55,058 nucleotides of DNA from Lysobacter sp. (GTDB taxonomy: Bacteria > Pseudomonadota > Gammaproteobacteria > Xanthomonadales > Xanthomonadaceae). Positions 31,532 through 42,551 of the stretch are shown piece by piece. A program made the position numbers and the translations under genes. Under the pieces are notes generated by a model. That model was not told the origin of the DNA. It worked only from the letters and a program-made list of their open reading frames with translations, and ran no database searches. The stretch covers positions 1 to 55,058 of the forward strand of contig JASLDW010000027.1 in assembly GCA_030151365.1 (NCBI GenBank), read 5' to 3'. Positions within the stretch are counted from its first letter, which is position 1; every line of letters starts with the position of its first letter.

Positions 31532-33220
31532 TTACGCTTTCGCCGAATCCCGCAGCTCGCGCCGCAGGATCTTGCCAACGTTGGTCTTCGGAAGTTCGGT
31601 GCGGAATTCGACGATGTGCGGGCGCTTGTAGCCGGTGAGGTTTTCCTTCGCGTAGGCAATCACCTGATCGGCGGTCAGCGACGGATCCTTCTTCACGATC
31701 ACCACCTTCACCGCTTCGCCGGAATGCTCGTCGGGCACGCCGACGGCGGCGACTTCGGCCACGCCCGGCATCGATGCGATCACGTCCTCGACTTCGTTCG
31801 GATACACATTGAAGCCGGACACCAGGATCATGTCCTTCTTGCGGTCGACGATGAAGACGAAGCCGCTGGGCTCGATCCGGGCCATGTCGCCGGTGTGCAA
31901 CCAGCCATCGCCATCGATCTGTTGCGCGGTCTCGGCGGGGCGCTGCCAGTAACCGGCCATCACCTGCGGACCCTTGATGCATAGTTCGCCGACCGCACTG
32001 CCATCCATCGGCTGGATGTTGCCGTCGTCGTCCTTGATGCAGACGTCGGTGGACGGAATCGGCAGGCCGATCGAGCCGTTGTAGGCGGGTAGGTCGAGAG
32101 GGTTGATGCAGGCCGCGGGCGAGGTTTCGGTCAGGCCATAGGCTTCCGCGAGCGTGCAGCCGGTGACGGCTTTCCAGCGTTCGGCGACGCTGCGTTGCAC
32201 CGCCATGCCGCCGCCCAATGACAGACGCAGGTGGGAGAAATCGACCTGGTCGAATCCAGGCGTGTTGAGCAGGCCGTTGAACAGCGTGTTGACGCCAGTG
32301 AACGCGGTGAACTTGTGCTTCTTCAATTCCTTCACGAAGCCGGGCATGTCGCGCGGATTGGTGATGAGGATGTTGCGCGCACCGAGCTCCATGAACACCA
32401 GGCCGTTCGCCGTCAACGCGAAGATGTGGTACAGCGGCAGCGCGGTGATGATGGTTTCCTGGCGGTCCTCGCTCACGTTCGGCGAAATCCACGCGCCGGC
32501 CTGCAGCATGTTCGACACCAGGTTGCGGTGCGTGAGCATCGCGCCCTTGGCGACGCCGGTGGTGCCGCCGGTGTACTGCAGGAAGGCGATGTCGGTGTTT
32601 TTCACTTCGACCTTGGGCAACTGCGCATTCGCGCCGGCGGCCAGTGCGTCGCGATAGCGGATGGCGCCGGGGATCGAGTACGCCGGCACCATCTTCTTGA
32701 CATTCTTGACGACGAAGTTGACCAGCATGCCCTTGAGCCCGCCAAGCAGGTCGCCGAGGCCGGTGGTGACGACGTGCTTGACGTCGGTCTCGGGCAGGGC
32801 TTCCTGCAGCGTGCTGCCGAAATTGTCGACAACGACGATCGCGATCGCACCCGAGTCCTTGAGCTGGTGCTCGAGTTCACGCGCCGTGTAGAGCGGGTTG
32901 ACGTTCACCACGGTGAGGCCGGCGCGTAGGATGCCGAAGGTGGCAATCGGCTGCTGAAGGCAGTTGGGCATCATCACCGCGACGCGGTCGCCCTTGGACA
33001 GCTTCAGCGTGTTGAGCAGGAACGAGGCGAAGTTCGTGCTGAGGCGGTCGAACTCGCCATAGGTGATCGTCTTGCCCATGCAATGGAACGAATCGCGATC
33101 GCTGTGCTTGCTGATCGCGCGTTCCAGTACTTCATTGATGGAACCGTAGGAATCGGGATCGATGGTGGCGGGAACGCCCTTGGGATAATTGGCCAGCCAC
33201 GGGCGTTCGACTTCGCTCAT
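31532..33220 (-). CDS. rpfB: Long-chain fatty acyl-CoA ligase, RpfB/FadD-like
   Basis: 562-residue AMP-forming acyl-CoA synthetase that activates fatty acids for beta-oxidation. Seen: AMP-binding motif YTGGTTGVAKGAMLTH, the EAYGLTETSP block, GWLHTGDMARI, DRKKDMILVSGFNVYP, and the C-terminal catalytic lysine in LPKTNVGKILRRELRD. Its position between lysS and acnA matches rpfB in the Xanthomonas rpf cluster, where the product turns over DSF-type fatty-acid signals. The start MSEVERPW at 33220 has AAGGA upstream. It is flanked on both sides by the same 90-bp repeat. The assignment as RpfB rather than a general FadD rests on position. Confidence 0.88.
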   Translation of the reverse strand: MSEVERPWLANYPKGVPATIDPDSYGSINEVLERAISKHSDRDSFHCMGKTITYGEFDRLSTNFASFLLNTLKLSKGDRVAVMMPNCLQQPIATFGILRAGLTVVNVNPLYTARELEHQLKDSGAIAIVVVDNFGSTLQEALPETDVKHVVTTGLGDLLGGLKGMLVNFVVKNVKKMVPAYSIPGAIRYRDALAAGANAQLPKVEVKNTDIAFLQYTGGTTGVAKGAMLTHRNLVSNMLQAGAWISPNVSEDRQETIITALPLYHIFALTANGLVFMELGARNILITNPRDMPGFVKELKKHKFTAFTGVNTLFNGLLNTPGFDQVDFSHLRLSLGGGMAVQRSVAERWKAVTGCTLAEAYGLTETSPAACINPLDLPAYNGSIGLPIPSTDVCIKDDDGNIQPMDGSAVGELCIKGPQVMAGYWQRPAETAQQIDGDGWLHTGDMARIEPSGFVFIVDRKKDMILVSGFNVYPNEVEDVIASMPGVAEVAAVGVPDEHSGEAVKVVIVKKDPSLTADQVIAYAKENLTGYKRPHIVEFRTELPKTNVGKILRRELRDSAKA

Positions 33221-33516
33221 TCCTGTGTTCCTTGCACGCTGCGGTGGAGTATGGATCGTCCGTCGATTGGAGCATGCGCGCCGCACGCGCGGCAAGCGCG
33301 AGGTGTGCTGCGGCGCAGCAGTTGCGATGCATGACGCAATTCGACGGGAAGTACAGACGCAGTGGAACGAGCCGAGGGATGGCGGATTCCCTGGAGCGAC
33401 CGTTCCGCCGCATGGACGCGGCGGACGAGCCTACATGGACGTATTCACGGCGTGTCGCGGAAGGGAACCGCCGTCTCTCGGCTGACCCGGTTCCCTGCCG
33501 CCTGTCGCGACGGCGC
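33221..33516. other. Gap between rpfB-like gene and acnA
   Basis: This 296-bp stretch holds the upstream region of the rpfB-like gene (minus strand, AAGGA near 33228-33232) and, at 33378-33466, the second repeat copy. No further gene is supported and no terminator with a U-tract was seen for acnA. Confidence 0.5.
33378..33466. repeat. Dispersed repeat, copy 2 (downstream of acnA)
   Basis: Direct copy of 31395-31484 with a few substitutions and a small indel near the left end. The palindrome is imperfect here (CCGCCGCAT GG ACGCGGCGG, 33405-33424); the 3' half is identical. Together with copy 1 it brackets the rpfB-like gene. Confidence 0.85.
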
Positions 33517-36285
<2,769 letters not shown>

Positions 36286-36373
36286 GGAAAGCTCCCGGTT
36301 GGAGACGGCTGCGGTCATTATCCGCCAGCGTTCGTGACATGCGCCTGCGGCCAAGGTTGGGGGCAGGTCCGGA

Positions 36374-36412
36374 TTGAGTATGTCACGTCAAGTATGTATA
36401 ATTCATGCATAC
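36374..36412 (+). promoter_or_regulatory. Promoter and operator of the toxin-antitoxin operon
   Basis: TTGAGT (36374-36379), 17-nt spacer, perfect TATAAT (36397-36402). Three GTATG half-sites lie over it: 36378-36382, 36392-36396 and, inverted, 36408-36412. The last two form an imperfect inverted repeat (GTATGTAT, 5 nt, ATGCATAC) across the -10. This is a typical layout for autorepression by an AbrB-type antitoxin. Confidence 0.72.
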
Positions 36413-36429
36413 CAAAGAGGGCGTGCCGG

Positions 36430-36633
36430 ATGGAAGCGATCGTCGCCGAACGTGGCCAGATCACCCTGCCCAAGGCCGTGCGCGACGCGCTGGGCCTGAC
36501 CAAGGGCAGCGTCCTCAAGGTCGAGCTGGACGGTAGCCGCATTGTCCTGCGCAAGAACGTGGATGACGCGATTTCCCGCGTCCGCGGCAAGTTCGCCCTC
36601 GACGACACCGGCGAGGCGGGCAAGAAGAAATGA
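36430..36633 (+). CDS. AbrB/SpoVT-family antitoxin (VapB/MazE-like)
   Basis: 67-residue swapped-hairpin AbrB DNA-binding protein. Seen: the fold signature AIVAERGQITLPKAVRDALGL and GSVLKVELDGSRIVLRK, with a basic, flexible C-terminus that would bind the toxin. ATG 36430 is preferred; the same frame reads upstream through the promoter and is not translated there. The stop overlaps the toxin start by 4 nt. It probably represses its own promoter via the GTATG sites. Confidence 0.88.
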   Translation: MEAIVAERGQITLPKAVRDALGLTKGSVLKVELDGSRIVLRKNVDDAISRVRGKFALDDTGEAGKKK

Positions 36634-37031
36634 TCGCCGTCGACACGCCCGTCCTGGTCGAACTGCTGACCGATGGTCCGCGCGCCGATGCGGTCGAGGC
36701 CTGCCTGCGACAGTGCCTGGGCAACGGACGCGTGGTGTTGTGCGATGCCTCGCTGGCCGAACTGTGCTCGGCCTTGCGCAACGGCGCCGACGCCCTGGCC
36801 GCGCTCGAGGAAATGGGCGTGCATTTCAGCGCCGTCGAATCCAAGTCCGCGGTACGTGCCGGCGAGATGCAGCGACGCCATCGCGCGCGTGCCGGTGAAG
36901 AACGCCCGATCGCCGATTTCCTCGTCGGTGCGCATGCGCTGCTGCAGTGCGATGGACTGGTCACGTTCGACACCGCCTTCCATCGCGACTACTTCAAGGG
37001 ACTGAAATTGATCGTCCCGGCAAACGAATAA
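36630..37031 (+). CDS. PIN-domain toxin (VapC-like ribonuclease)
   Basis: 133 residues. Seen: the four acidic positions of a PIN active site: D5 (MIAVDTPVLVELL), E44 (DASLAELCSAL), D96 (PIADFLVGAHAL) and D114 (VTFDTAFHRDYF). VapC toxins cut specific RNAs, often initiator tRNA. The ATG overlaps the antitoxin stop, the usual type II toxin-antitoxin coupling. It lies between acnA and acnB, 47 bp upstream of acnB, so read-through into acnB is possible. Confidence 0.88.
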   Translation: MIAVDTPVLVELLTDGPRADAVEACLRQCLGNGRVVLCDASLAELCSALRNGADALAALEEMGVHFSAVESKSAVRAGEMQRRHRARAGEERPIADFLVGAHALLQCDGLVTFDTAFHRDYFKGLKLIVPANE

Positions 37032-37078
37032 TCCGTCTCACCCATATTTCCTTTTCACCAGAACCACCGGAGCACACC

Positions 37079-39664
37079 ATGTTGCAAGCCTATCGCCAGC
37101 ACGTCGCCGAACGTGCCGCCCTCGGCATCCCGCCGCTGCCGCTGACCGCGCAGCAGACGGCCGATGTCATCGAATTGCTGAAGAATCCTCCGGCCGGTGA
37201 AGAACAGTTCCTGCTCGATCTGATCGCCAATCGCGTGCCCGCCGGCGTCGACGACGCCGCCAAGGTCAAGGCTTCGTATCTCGCCGCGGTCGCCTTCGGC
37301 ACCGAGAAGAATGCGCTGATCTCGCGCCAGCGCGCCACCGAACTGCTGGGCACCATGCTCGGCGGCTACAACATCCATCCGCTGATCGAACTGCTCGACG
37401 ATGACGAAGTCGGCACCGTCGCCGCCAACGCGCTCAAGCACACGCTGCTGATGTTCGACGCCTTCCACGACGTGCAGGAAAAGGCCGAGAAGGGCAATGC
37501 CAACGCCAAGGCCGTGCTGCAGAGCTGGGCCGACGCCGAATGGTTCACCAGCAAGCCGGAAGTGCCGGAGTCGATGACCATCACCGTGTTCAAGGTGACC
37601 GGCGAAACCAATACCGACGACCTGTCGCCGGCGCCCGACGCCACCACGCGCCCGGACATCCCGTTGCACGCACTGGCCATGCTCAAGAACGCCCGCGACG
37701 GCATCACGCCGGAAGAAGACGGCAAGCGCGGCCCGGTGAAGTTCATCGAATCGCTGAAGGACAAGGGGCACCTGGTCGCCTACGTCGGCGACGTGGTCGG
37801 TACCGGTTCCTCGCGCAAGTCCGCCACCAACTCGGTGCTGTGGTTCACCGGTCAGGACATTCCGTTCATCCCGAACAAGCGTTTCGGCGGCGTCTGCCTG
37901 GGTTCGAAAATCGCGCCGATCTTCTACAACACGATGGAAGACGCCGGCGCGCTGCCGATCGAACTCGACGTCTCGCAGATGAACATGGGCGACGTGGTCG
38001 AACTGCGTCCCTACGAAGGCAAGGCGCTGAAGGACGGCAAGGTGATCGCCGAGTTCGCGTTGAAGTCAGATGTGCTGCTGGACGAAGTGCGCGCCGGCGG
38101 CCGTATCCCGCTGATTGTCGGTCGTGGTTTGACCGCGAAGGCGCGCGAAGCGCTGGGCTTGCCGGCGTCGACCTTGTTCCGCCTGCCGCACAACCCGGCC
38201 GATACCGGCAAGGGCTATTCGCTGGCGCAGAAGATGGTCGGCCGCGCCTGTGGCTTGCCGGAAGGCAAGGGCATCCGTCCCGGCACCTATTGCGAGCCGA
38301 AGATGACCTCGGTGGGTTCGCAGGACACCACCGGCCCGATGACGCGCGACGAGCTGAAGGATCTCGCCTGCCTCGGTTTCTCCGCCGACCTGGTGATGCA
38401 GTCGTTCTGCCACACCGCGGCCTATCCGAAGCCGGTCGACGTCAAGACCCACCACGAGCTGCCGGCCTTCATCAGCAACCGTGGCGGCATCGCGCTGCGC
38501 CCGGGCGACGGCGTGATCCACAGCTGGCTCAATCGCATGCTGATGCCCGACACCGTCGGCACCGGCGGCGACTCGCACACGCGCTTCCCGGTCGGTATTT
38601 CCTTCCCGGCGGGTTCGGGCTTGGTGGCATTTGCCGCCGCGACCGGCGTGATGCCGCTGGACATGCCGGAATCGGTGCTGGTGCGCTTCAAGGGCGAAAT
38701 GCAACCGGGCGTCACCCTGCGTGACCTCGTCAACGCGATCCCGCTGGCCGCGATCAAGCAGGGCCTGCTGACGGTGGCGAAGCAGGGCAAGAAGAACATC
38801 TTCTCTGGTCGCATCCTCGAGATCGAAGGCCTGCCGCAGTTGAAGGTGGAGCAGGCGTTCGAACTGTCCGACGCTTCGGCCGAACGTTCGGCCGCCGGTT
38901 GCACGGTCAAGCTCGACAAGGAACCCATCATCGAATACCTCAACAGCAACATCACGCTGCTGAAGTGGATGATCGCCGAAGGTTATGCCGACGCGCGTTC
39001 GCTGTCGCGCCGCATCAAGGCGATGGAAGCGTGGCTGGCCGATCCCAAATTGCTGGAAGGCGATGCGGATGCCGAATACGCCGCGGTGATCGACATCGAC
39101 CTCAACGAGATCGTCGAGCCGATCGTCGCCTGCCCGAACGATCCGGACGACGTGAAGACGCTGTCCGACGTCGCCGGCGCCAAGATCGATGAAGTCTTCA
39201 TCGGTTCGTGCATGACCAACATCGGCCACTTCCGCGCCGCCGCCAAGCTGCTGGAAGGCAAGCGCGACATCCCGACGCGCCTGTGGGTCGCGCCGCCGAC
39301 CAAGATGGACGCCTCGGAGCTGACCAAGGAAGGCCACTACGGCACCTTCGGCACCGCCGGCGCGCGCATGGAAATGCCGGGCTGCTCGCTGTGCATGGGC
39401 AACCAGGCGCAGGCGCGCGAGGGCGCGACGGTGTTCTCGACTTCGACCCGCAACTTCCCGAACCGTCTCGGTCGCAACACCAACGTCTACCTCGGCTCGG
39501 CGGAACTGGCGGCGATCTGCTCGCGCCTCGGTCGCATCCCGACCCGCGAGGAGTACATGGCGGACATCGGCGTGATCAACAGCAAGGGCGCCGAGATCTA
39601 CCGCTACATGAACTTCGACCAGATCGAGGAATACAAGGAAGTGGCGGACAAGGTCACGGCCTGA
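37079..39664 (+). CDS. acnB: Aconitate hydratase B
   Basis: 861-residue aconitase of the TCA cycle; E. coli AcnB has 865. Seen: N-terminal HEAT-like domain (HVAERAALGIPPLPLT), swivel domain TGETNTDDLSPAPDA and VGTGSSRKSATNSVLW, and cluster ligands in FIGSCMTNIGHFR and PGCSLCMGNQAQAREGA. Start ATG 37079 has CGGAG upstream; the frame is open further upstream through the toxin gene and is not coding. A strong terminator follows. Confidence 0.97.
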   Translation: MLQAYRQHVAERAALGIPPLPLTAQQTADVIELLKNPPAGEEQFLLDLIANRVPAGVDDAAKVKASYLAAVAFGTEKNALISRQRATELLGTMLGGYNIHPLIELLDDDEVGTVAANALKHTLLMFDAFHDVQEKAEKGNANAKAVLQSWADAEWFTSKPEVPESMTITVFKVTGETNTDDLSPAPDATTRPDIPLHALAMLKNARDGITPEEDGKRGPVKFIESLKDKGHLVAYVGDVVGTGSSRKSATNSVLWFTGQDIPFIPNKRFGGVCLGSKIAPIFYNTMEDAGALPIELDVSQMNMGDVVELRPYEGKALKDGKVIAEFALKSDVLLDEVRAGGRIPLIVGRGLTAKAREALGLPASTLFRLPHNPADTGKGYSLAQKMVGRACGLPEGKGIRPGTYCEPKMTSVGSQDTTGPMTRDELKDLACLGFSADLVMQSFCHTAAYPKPVDVKTHHELPAFISNRGGIALRPGDGVIHSWLNRMLMPDTVGTGGDSHTRFPVGISFPAGSGLVAFAAATGVMPLDMPESVLVRFKGEMQPGVTLRDLVNAIPLAAIKQGLLTVAKQGKKNIFSGRILEIEGLPQLKVEQAFELSDASAERSAAGCTVKLDKEPIIEYLNSNITLLKWMIAEGYADARSLSRRIKAMEAWLADPKLLEGDADAEYAAVIDIDLNEIVEPIVACPNDPDDVKTLSDVAGAKIDEVFIGSCMTNIGHFRAAAKLLEGKRDIPTRLWVAPPTKMDASELTKEGHYGTFGTAGARMEMPGCSLCMGNQAQAREGATVFSTSTRNFPNRLGRNTNVYLGSAELAAICSRLGRIPTREEYMADIGVINSKGAEIYRYMNFDQIEEYKEVADKVTA

Positions 39665-39686
39665 TCCTTTGCGGCATGCTGTAACG

Positions 39687-39715
39687 AAAAACGCCCGGGA
39701 TTTCCGGGCGTTTTT
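39687..39715 (+). terminator. Rho-independent terminator of acnB
   Basis: AAAAACGCCCGG (39687-39698), loop GATTT, CCGGGCGTTTTT (39704-39715): a 12-bp stem ending in a U-run, working in both directions. It marks the end of the core acnB region and the left edge of the defence island. Confidence 0.92.
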
Positions 39716-39912
39716 CATGGAGGGGAATGTGCTGAGGCTACGTCGGACCAGTGATCAATCGGATCGACGGGAGGATTGGGCAGCTTTCGACCCATAGCCG
39801 TCGTTCGCCTGAGGGCGACGACTCCAAGCAACCGCGCTACTCAAGACGGGGGGCGTCGCGCTAGCATCACATGGAACAGCCTAGGGCCCAAAGCAAGGTT
39901 TAGGGACAGCAC
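39716..39912. other. Left edge of defence island, upstream region of the Kongming-like operon
   Basis: No gene is supported. A bulged hairpin (GTCGTTCGCC at 39800-39809 against GGCGACGAC at 39814-39822) is present without a U-tract. AGGGA at 39902-39906 is the ribosome-binding site for the TTG start of the next gene. No convincing promoter, tRNA fragment or direct repeat marking integration was found. Confidence 0.5.
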
Positions 39913-40947
39913 TTGAATCAGAGGCAATTTGATCTACCAGGCTTCTTGGGTGCGGCCGACGACCTCAGCGACGATGGCGGCGTACGAGCCCGCGTGCATG
40001 ATCGGGGGGAACTCCACGTGCATATGAACGGCGCGGTCCCTGTGTCGACCATCCGGGAGATCATGGCCGACGAAACAACTTCGCTTCCGGCAGGGTTCGA
40101 TTTCGAGCGGGACATGACTCGCCTTGTCCCTTGCAAATCGCTGGCGGAGTACCTCACGCCGTGGCAGGTGTTGCGGCTGTTCCCCAAGAAGCGCGCAAAC
40201 CTCGATCGCCTCGCCCATGCTGTTTTTGCGAGCCTCGCAGAGAACGCGGTTCGTTTTGTAGAGCTCCGCAGCAGCGTCCTGTATTTGACAGGACTTCAGA
40301 GCTGCACGCCGGCGCAGGCATTGGAACGTCTCATCGAGTCGACAGGCAGCGCTTCTCAGCAACATGGCATCCGGCGGGGCTTGATCCTTACCGTAACTCG
40401 GGGCGACTACGGCGCCTCCAATCTCGCCACGCTCTTGCAGGCCTACGAGGACATCGGATGGCCGAAGGATGTCGTTGGGCTCGACCTTGCGGGCGATGAA
40501 GAGACGCCCTATTCGGCTGAGCTGCCCGCGATGATTCGTGAGGCCAAGGATCGGTACGGCTTCGGCATCACGATCCACGCTGGAGAGACTGGACGCGTGG
40601 AGAATGTGCGAGCGGCCGTGGAGCTCTTCCAAGCTGATCGGATCGGCCACGGCACGGCTGCAGTCAAGGATCCTGACTTGATGGATCTGCTGGCTACCAA
40701 GGAGGTCTGCGTCGAGGTCTGTCCAATCAGCAACCGGCTAACCGGCGCCGTTCCCAGTAATGAGGCCCATCCTCTGCAGGAGTTCCGACGCCACGGCGTG
40801 CCGTTCGTGATCTGCTCTGACAACCCGGCGATCCATCAACGTGGCCTGGCCGACGACCAGGCCGCAGCCATGGCCGAGGGCCTGTCCATCTGCGACATGC
40901 AGCAGCAGTACGAAGTCGCCAAACGCTTTTCATTCATGGAGGTCTGA
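39913..40947 (+). CDS. komA: Adenosine-deaminase-family protein, KomA-like (Kongming defence)
   Basis: 344-residue metal-dependent deaminase. Seen: HVH (H35, H37), HAGE (H222, E225), RIGHGT (H246) and SDNP (D303), the zinc and catalytic set of adenosine deaminases; classic enzymes read DD where this has DN (303-304), which may change the substrate. Together with the following HAM1- and SIR2-type genes it matches the Kongming system, where KomA with a phage nucleotide kinase makes dITP as an alarm molecule. Start TTG 39913 has AGGGA 6 nt upstream. One base separates its stop from the next start. Confidence 0.85.
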   Translation: MNQRQFDLPGFLGAADDLSDDGGVRARVHDRGELHVHMNGAVPVSTIREIMADETTSLPAGFDFERDMTRLVPCKSLAEYLTPWQVLRLFPKKRANLDRLAHAVFASLAENAVRFVELRSSVLYLTGLQSCTPAQALERLIESTGSASQQHGIRRGLILTVTRGDYGASNLATLLQAYEDIGWPKDVVGLDLAGDEETPYSAELPAMIREAKDRYGFGITIHAGETGRVENVRAAVELFQADRIGHGTAAVKDPDLMDLLATKEVCVEVCPISNRLTGAVPSNEAHPLQEFRRHGVPFVICSDNPAIHQRGLADDQAAAMAEGLSICDMQQQYEVAKRFSFMEV

Positions 40948-40948
40948 A

Positions 40949-41509
40949 TTGAAGATTCGATTCATGTCCGGCAACCAGAACAAGATCCAAGAGGTGCACC
41001 GCATCCTCGCCCCAGTCGGTGTGGAGATCGTGCCGGTATCCAGAAAGATCGAGGAACTTCAGACGCAGGACGTCGACGCCCTCGTGCGCGACAAGCTGAT
41101 CAAGGCGTTTCATGAGATCGGTCGCCCGCTGTTCGTCGAGCACACGGGTCTCTACCTCAGGGGATTGAACGACCTTCCCGCGGGCCTGACCCAGATCTTT
41201 TGGGACCGGTTGGAAGCCGAGCGCTTCACAGACCTCGTGGCCGCGCTGGGCGACGACAAGGTTACTGCCAAGACGGTGCTGGGCTACTGCGACGGCCACA
41301 AGATGCACCTGTTCGAAGGCGCCATCGAAGGCACCGTTCCGCGCATACCTGCTGGTCCGAAGGACTTCCAGTGGGACTGCGTATTCGTGCCAGACGGTCA
41401 CACGAAGACGTTTGCCGAGATGGGCACCGACAAGGACAACATCTCCATGCGTCGCCTGGCGCTGGACAAGTTTGCCGCCCACCTTGAAGCAGCAAAGGTC
41501 ATGAAATGA
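40949..41509 (+). CDS. komB: HAM1/ITPase-like protein, KomB-like nucleotide sensor
   Basis: 186-residue relative of the HAM1/RdgB inosine triphosphate pyrophosphatases. Seen: the nucleotide-binding start KIRFMSGNQNKIQEV, the loop EHTGLYLRGLNDLPAGL, FQWDCVFVPDG and NISMRRLAL. Canonical enzymes have ED-T/S-GL and SHR at the last two active-site positions; here they are EH (64-65) and SMR, so the protein may bind (d)ITP without hydrolysing it, as expected for a sensor subunit. A strong GGAGGT (40938-40943) 5 nt before TTG 40949 fixes the start. The stop overlaps the SIR2 gene by 4 nt. Confidence 0.82.
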   Translation: MKIRFMSGNQNKIQEVHRILAPVGVEIVPVSRKIEELQTQDVDALVRDKLIKAFHEIGRPLFVEHTGLYLRGLNDLPAGLTQIFWDRLEAERFTDLVAALGDDKVTAKTVLGYCDGHKMHLFEGAIEGTVPRIPAGPKDFQWDCVFVPDGHTKTFAEMGTDKDNISMRRLALDKFAAHLEAAKVMK

Positions 41510-42300
41510 AACCAGAACTTGTTGAAGCCCACCGCAGCGGCAAGCTGATGCTGTTCGTCGGCGCCGGCGTGTCCGCAAACCTCGGCCTGCCGAATTGGAG
41601 CCAGCTGATCTCTCATGTCGCGGCGGAGCTGGGCTACGACCCCGCGGTGTTCGCCACCTACGGGAACCACCAGACATTGGCTGAGTTCTACAACAAGAAG
41701 CGAGGAGGGCTCGGCGAGCTGCGCAGTTGGATGGATCGGGAGTGGCACAAGCCGTCCACGGACATCAAGGCCTCTGACATCCACCGGTTCATCACGCAAG
41801 GCAACTTCCATCGGATCTACACCACCAACTACGACCGGTGGCTTGAACTCGCCCACGATGCTTTTGGCGTGAAGTACGACAAGATTGCCAGCGTGGCGGA
41901 CATGGTCGCGGTCAGGGACGGCCACCGCCAGATCATCAAGTTCCACGGCGACTTCGCGGCGGACGAGTCCATCGTCCTTGATGAGACCAGCTACTACCAG
42001 CGACTCAACTTCGACACGCCGCTGGACATCAAGCTGCGCAATGACGTGCTGAGCAACTCCGTCCTCTTCATTGGCTACAGCCTGACGGACTTCAACATCC
42101 GGCTACTGTTCTATCGCCTGACCGAGATGTGGGGCAAGTCGCCGCTGGCGTCGGTGCGCCCCAAGTCGTACGTCTTCACAAATCGCCCAAACCCGGCGGC
42201 AGAAGAAGTGCTGAGGCACTGGGGAATTGAGATGATTGTTTCCGATCAGGACGATCCCAAGGCAGCGCTCACGGACTTTCTGCAAGAACTTGTAACCTGA
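41506..42300 (+). CDS. komC: SIR2-domain NADase effector, KomC-like
   Basis: 264-residue SIR2-fold protein. Seen: FVGAGVSANLGLPNW (NAD-binding glycine loop at 18-31), YTTNYDRW with Asn108, KFHGDF with the catalytic His147, and NSVLFIGYSLTDFNIR in the C-terminal half. In Kongming and several other phage-defence systems (Thoeris, DSR, AVAST-type) such domains destroy NAD+ to stop infected cells. The ATG overlaps the HAM1 gene stop, giving a tight ADA-HAM1-SIR2 operon. It converges on the UvrD-fusion gene. Confidence 0.85.
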   Translation: MKPELVEAHRSGKLMLFVGAGVSANLGLPNWSQLISHVAAELGYDPAVFATYGNHQTLAEFYNKKRGGLGELRSWMDREWHKPSTDIKASDIHRFITQGNFHRIYTTNYDRWLELAHDAFGVKYDKIASVADMVAVRDGHRQIIKFHGDFAADESIVLDETSYYQRLNFDTPLDIKLRNDVLSNSVLFIGYSLTDFNIRLLFYRLTEMWGKSPLASVRPKSYVFTNRPNPAAEEVLRHWGIEMIVSDQDDPKAALTDFLQELVT

Positions 42301-42551
42301 CGAGCCGAGCAGGCTCGCGCCGTCCGTCGCAATGCTAGGTACTGGACTTGGTCACGATTGCATCAACGTACACAACTAAAAAAGCATCGTTGCACTCATT
42401 GCTGGAGTGTGCGGAGAAGATGCATGAGCAACTCAGAATCTGGCCCGCATATGCGTCCAAGGTAGCGGCAGTCTCGAGTCGGCTAGGTGGTGTGACGAAT
42501 TTTGCGTTTGCTTTTGGCCGAGAGCGACCCGAAGCGGACATGCAGCGCATT
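42301..42551. other. Convergent gap between SIR2 and UvrD-fusion genes
   Basis: A more A/T-rich stretch with no supported gene. It contains the element GCTTTTGGCCGA (42510-42521) shared with the end of the ubiquitin-like operon (49764-49775). A TTG-started frame of 80 codons runs through here into the UvrD gene but has no ribosome-binding site and is not annotated as a gene. Confidence 0.5.
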
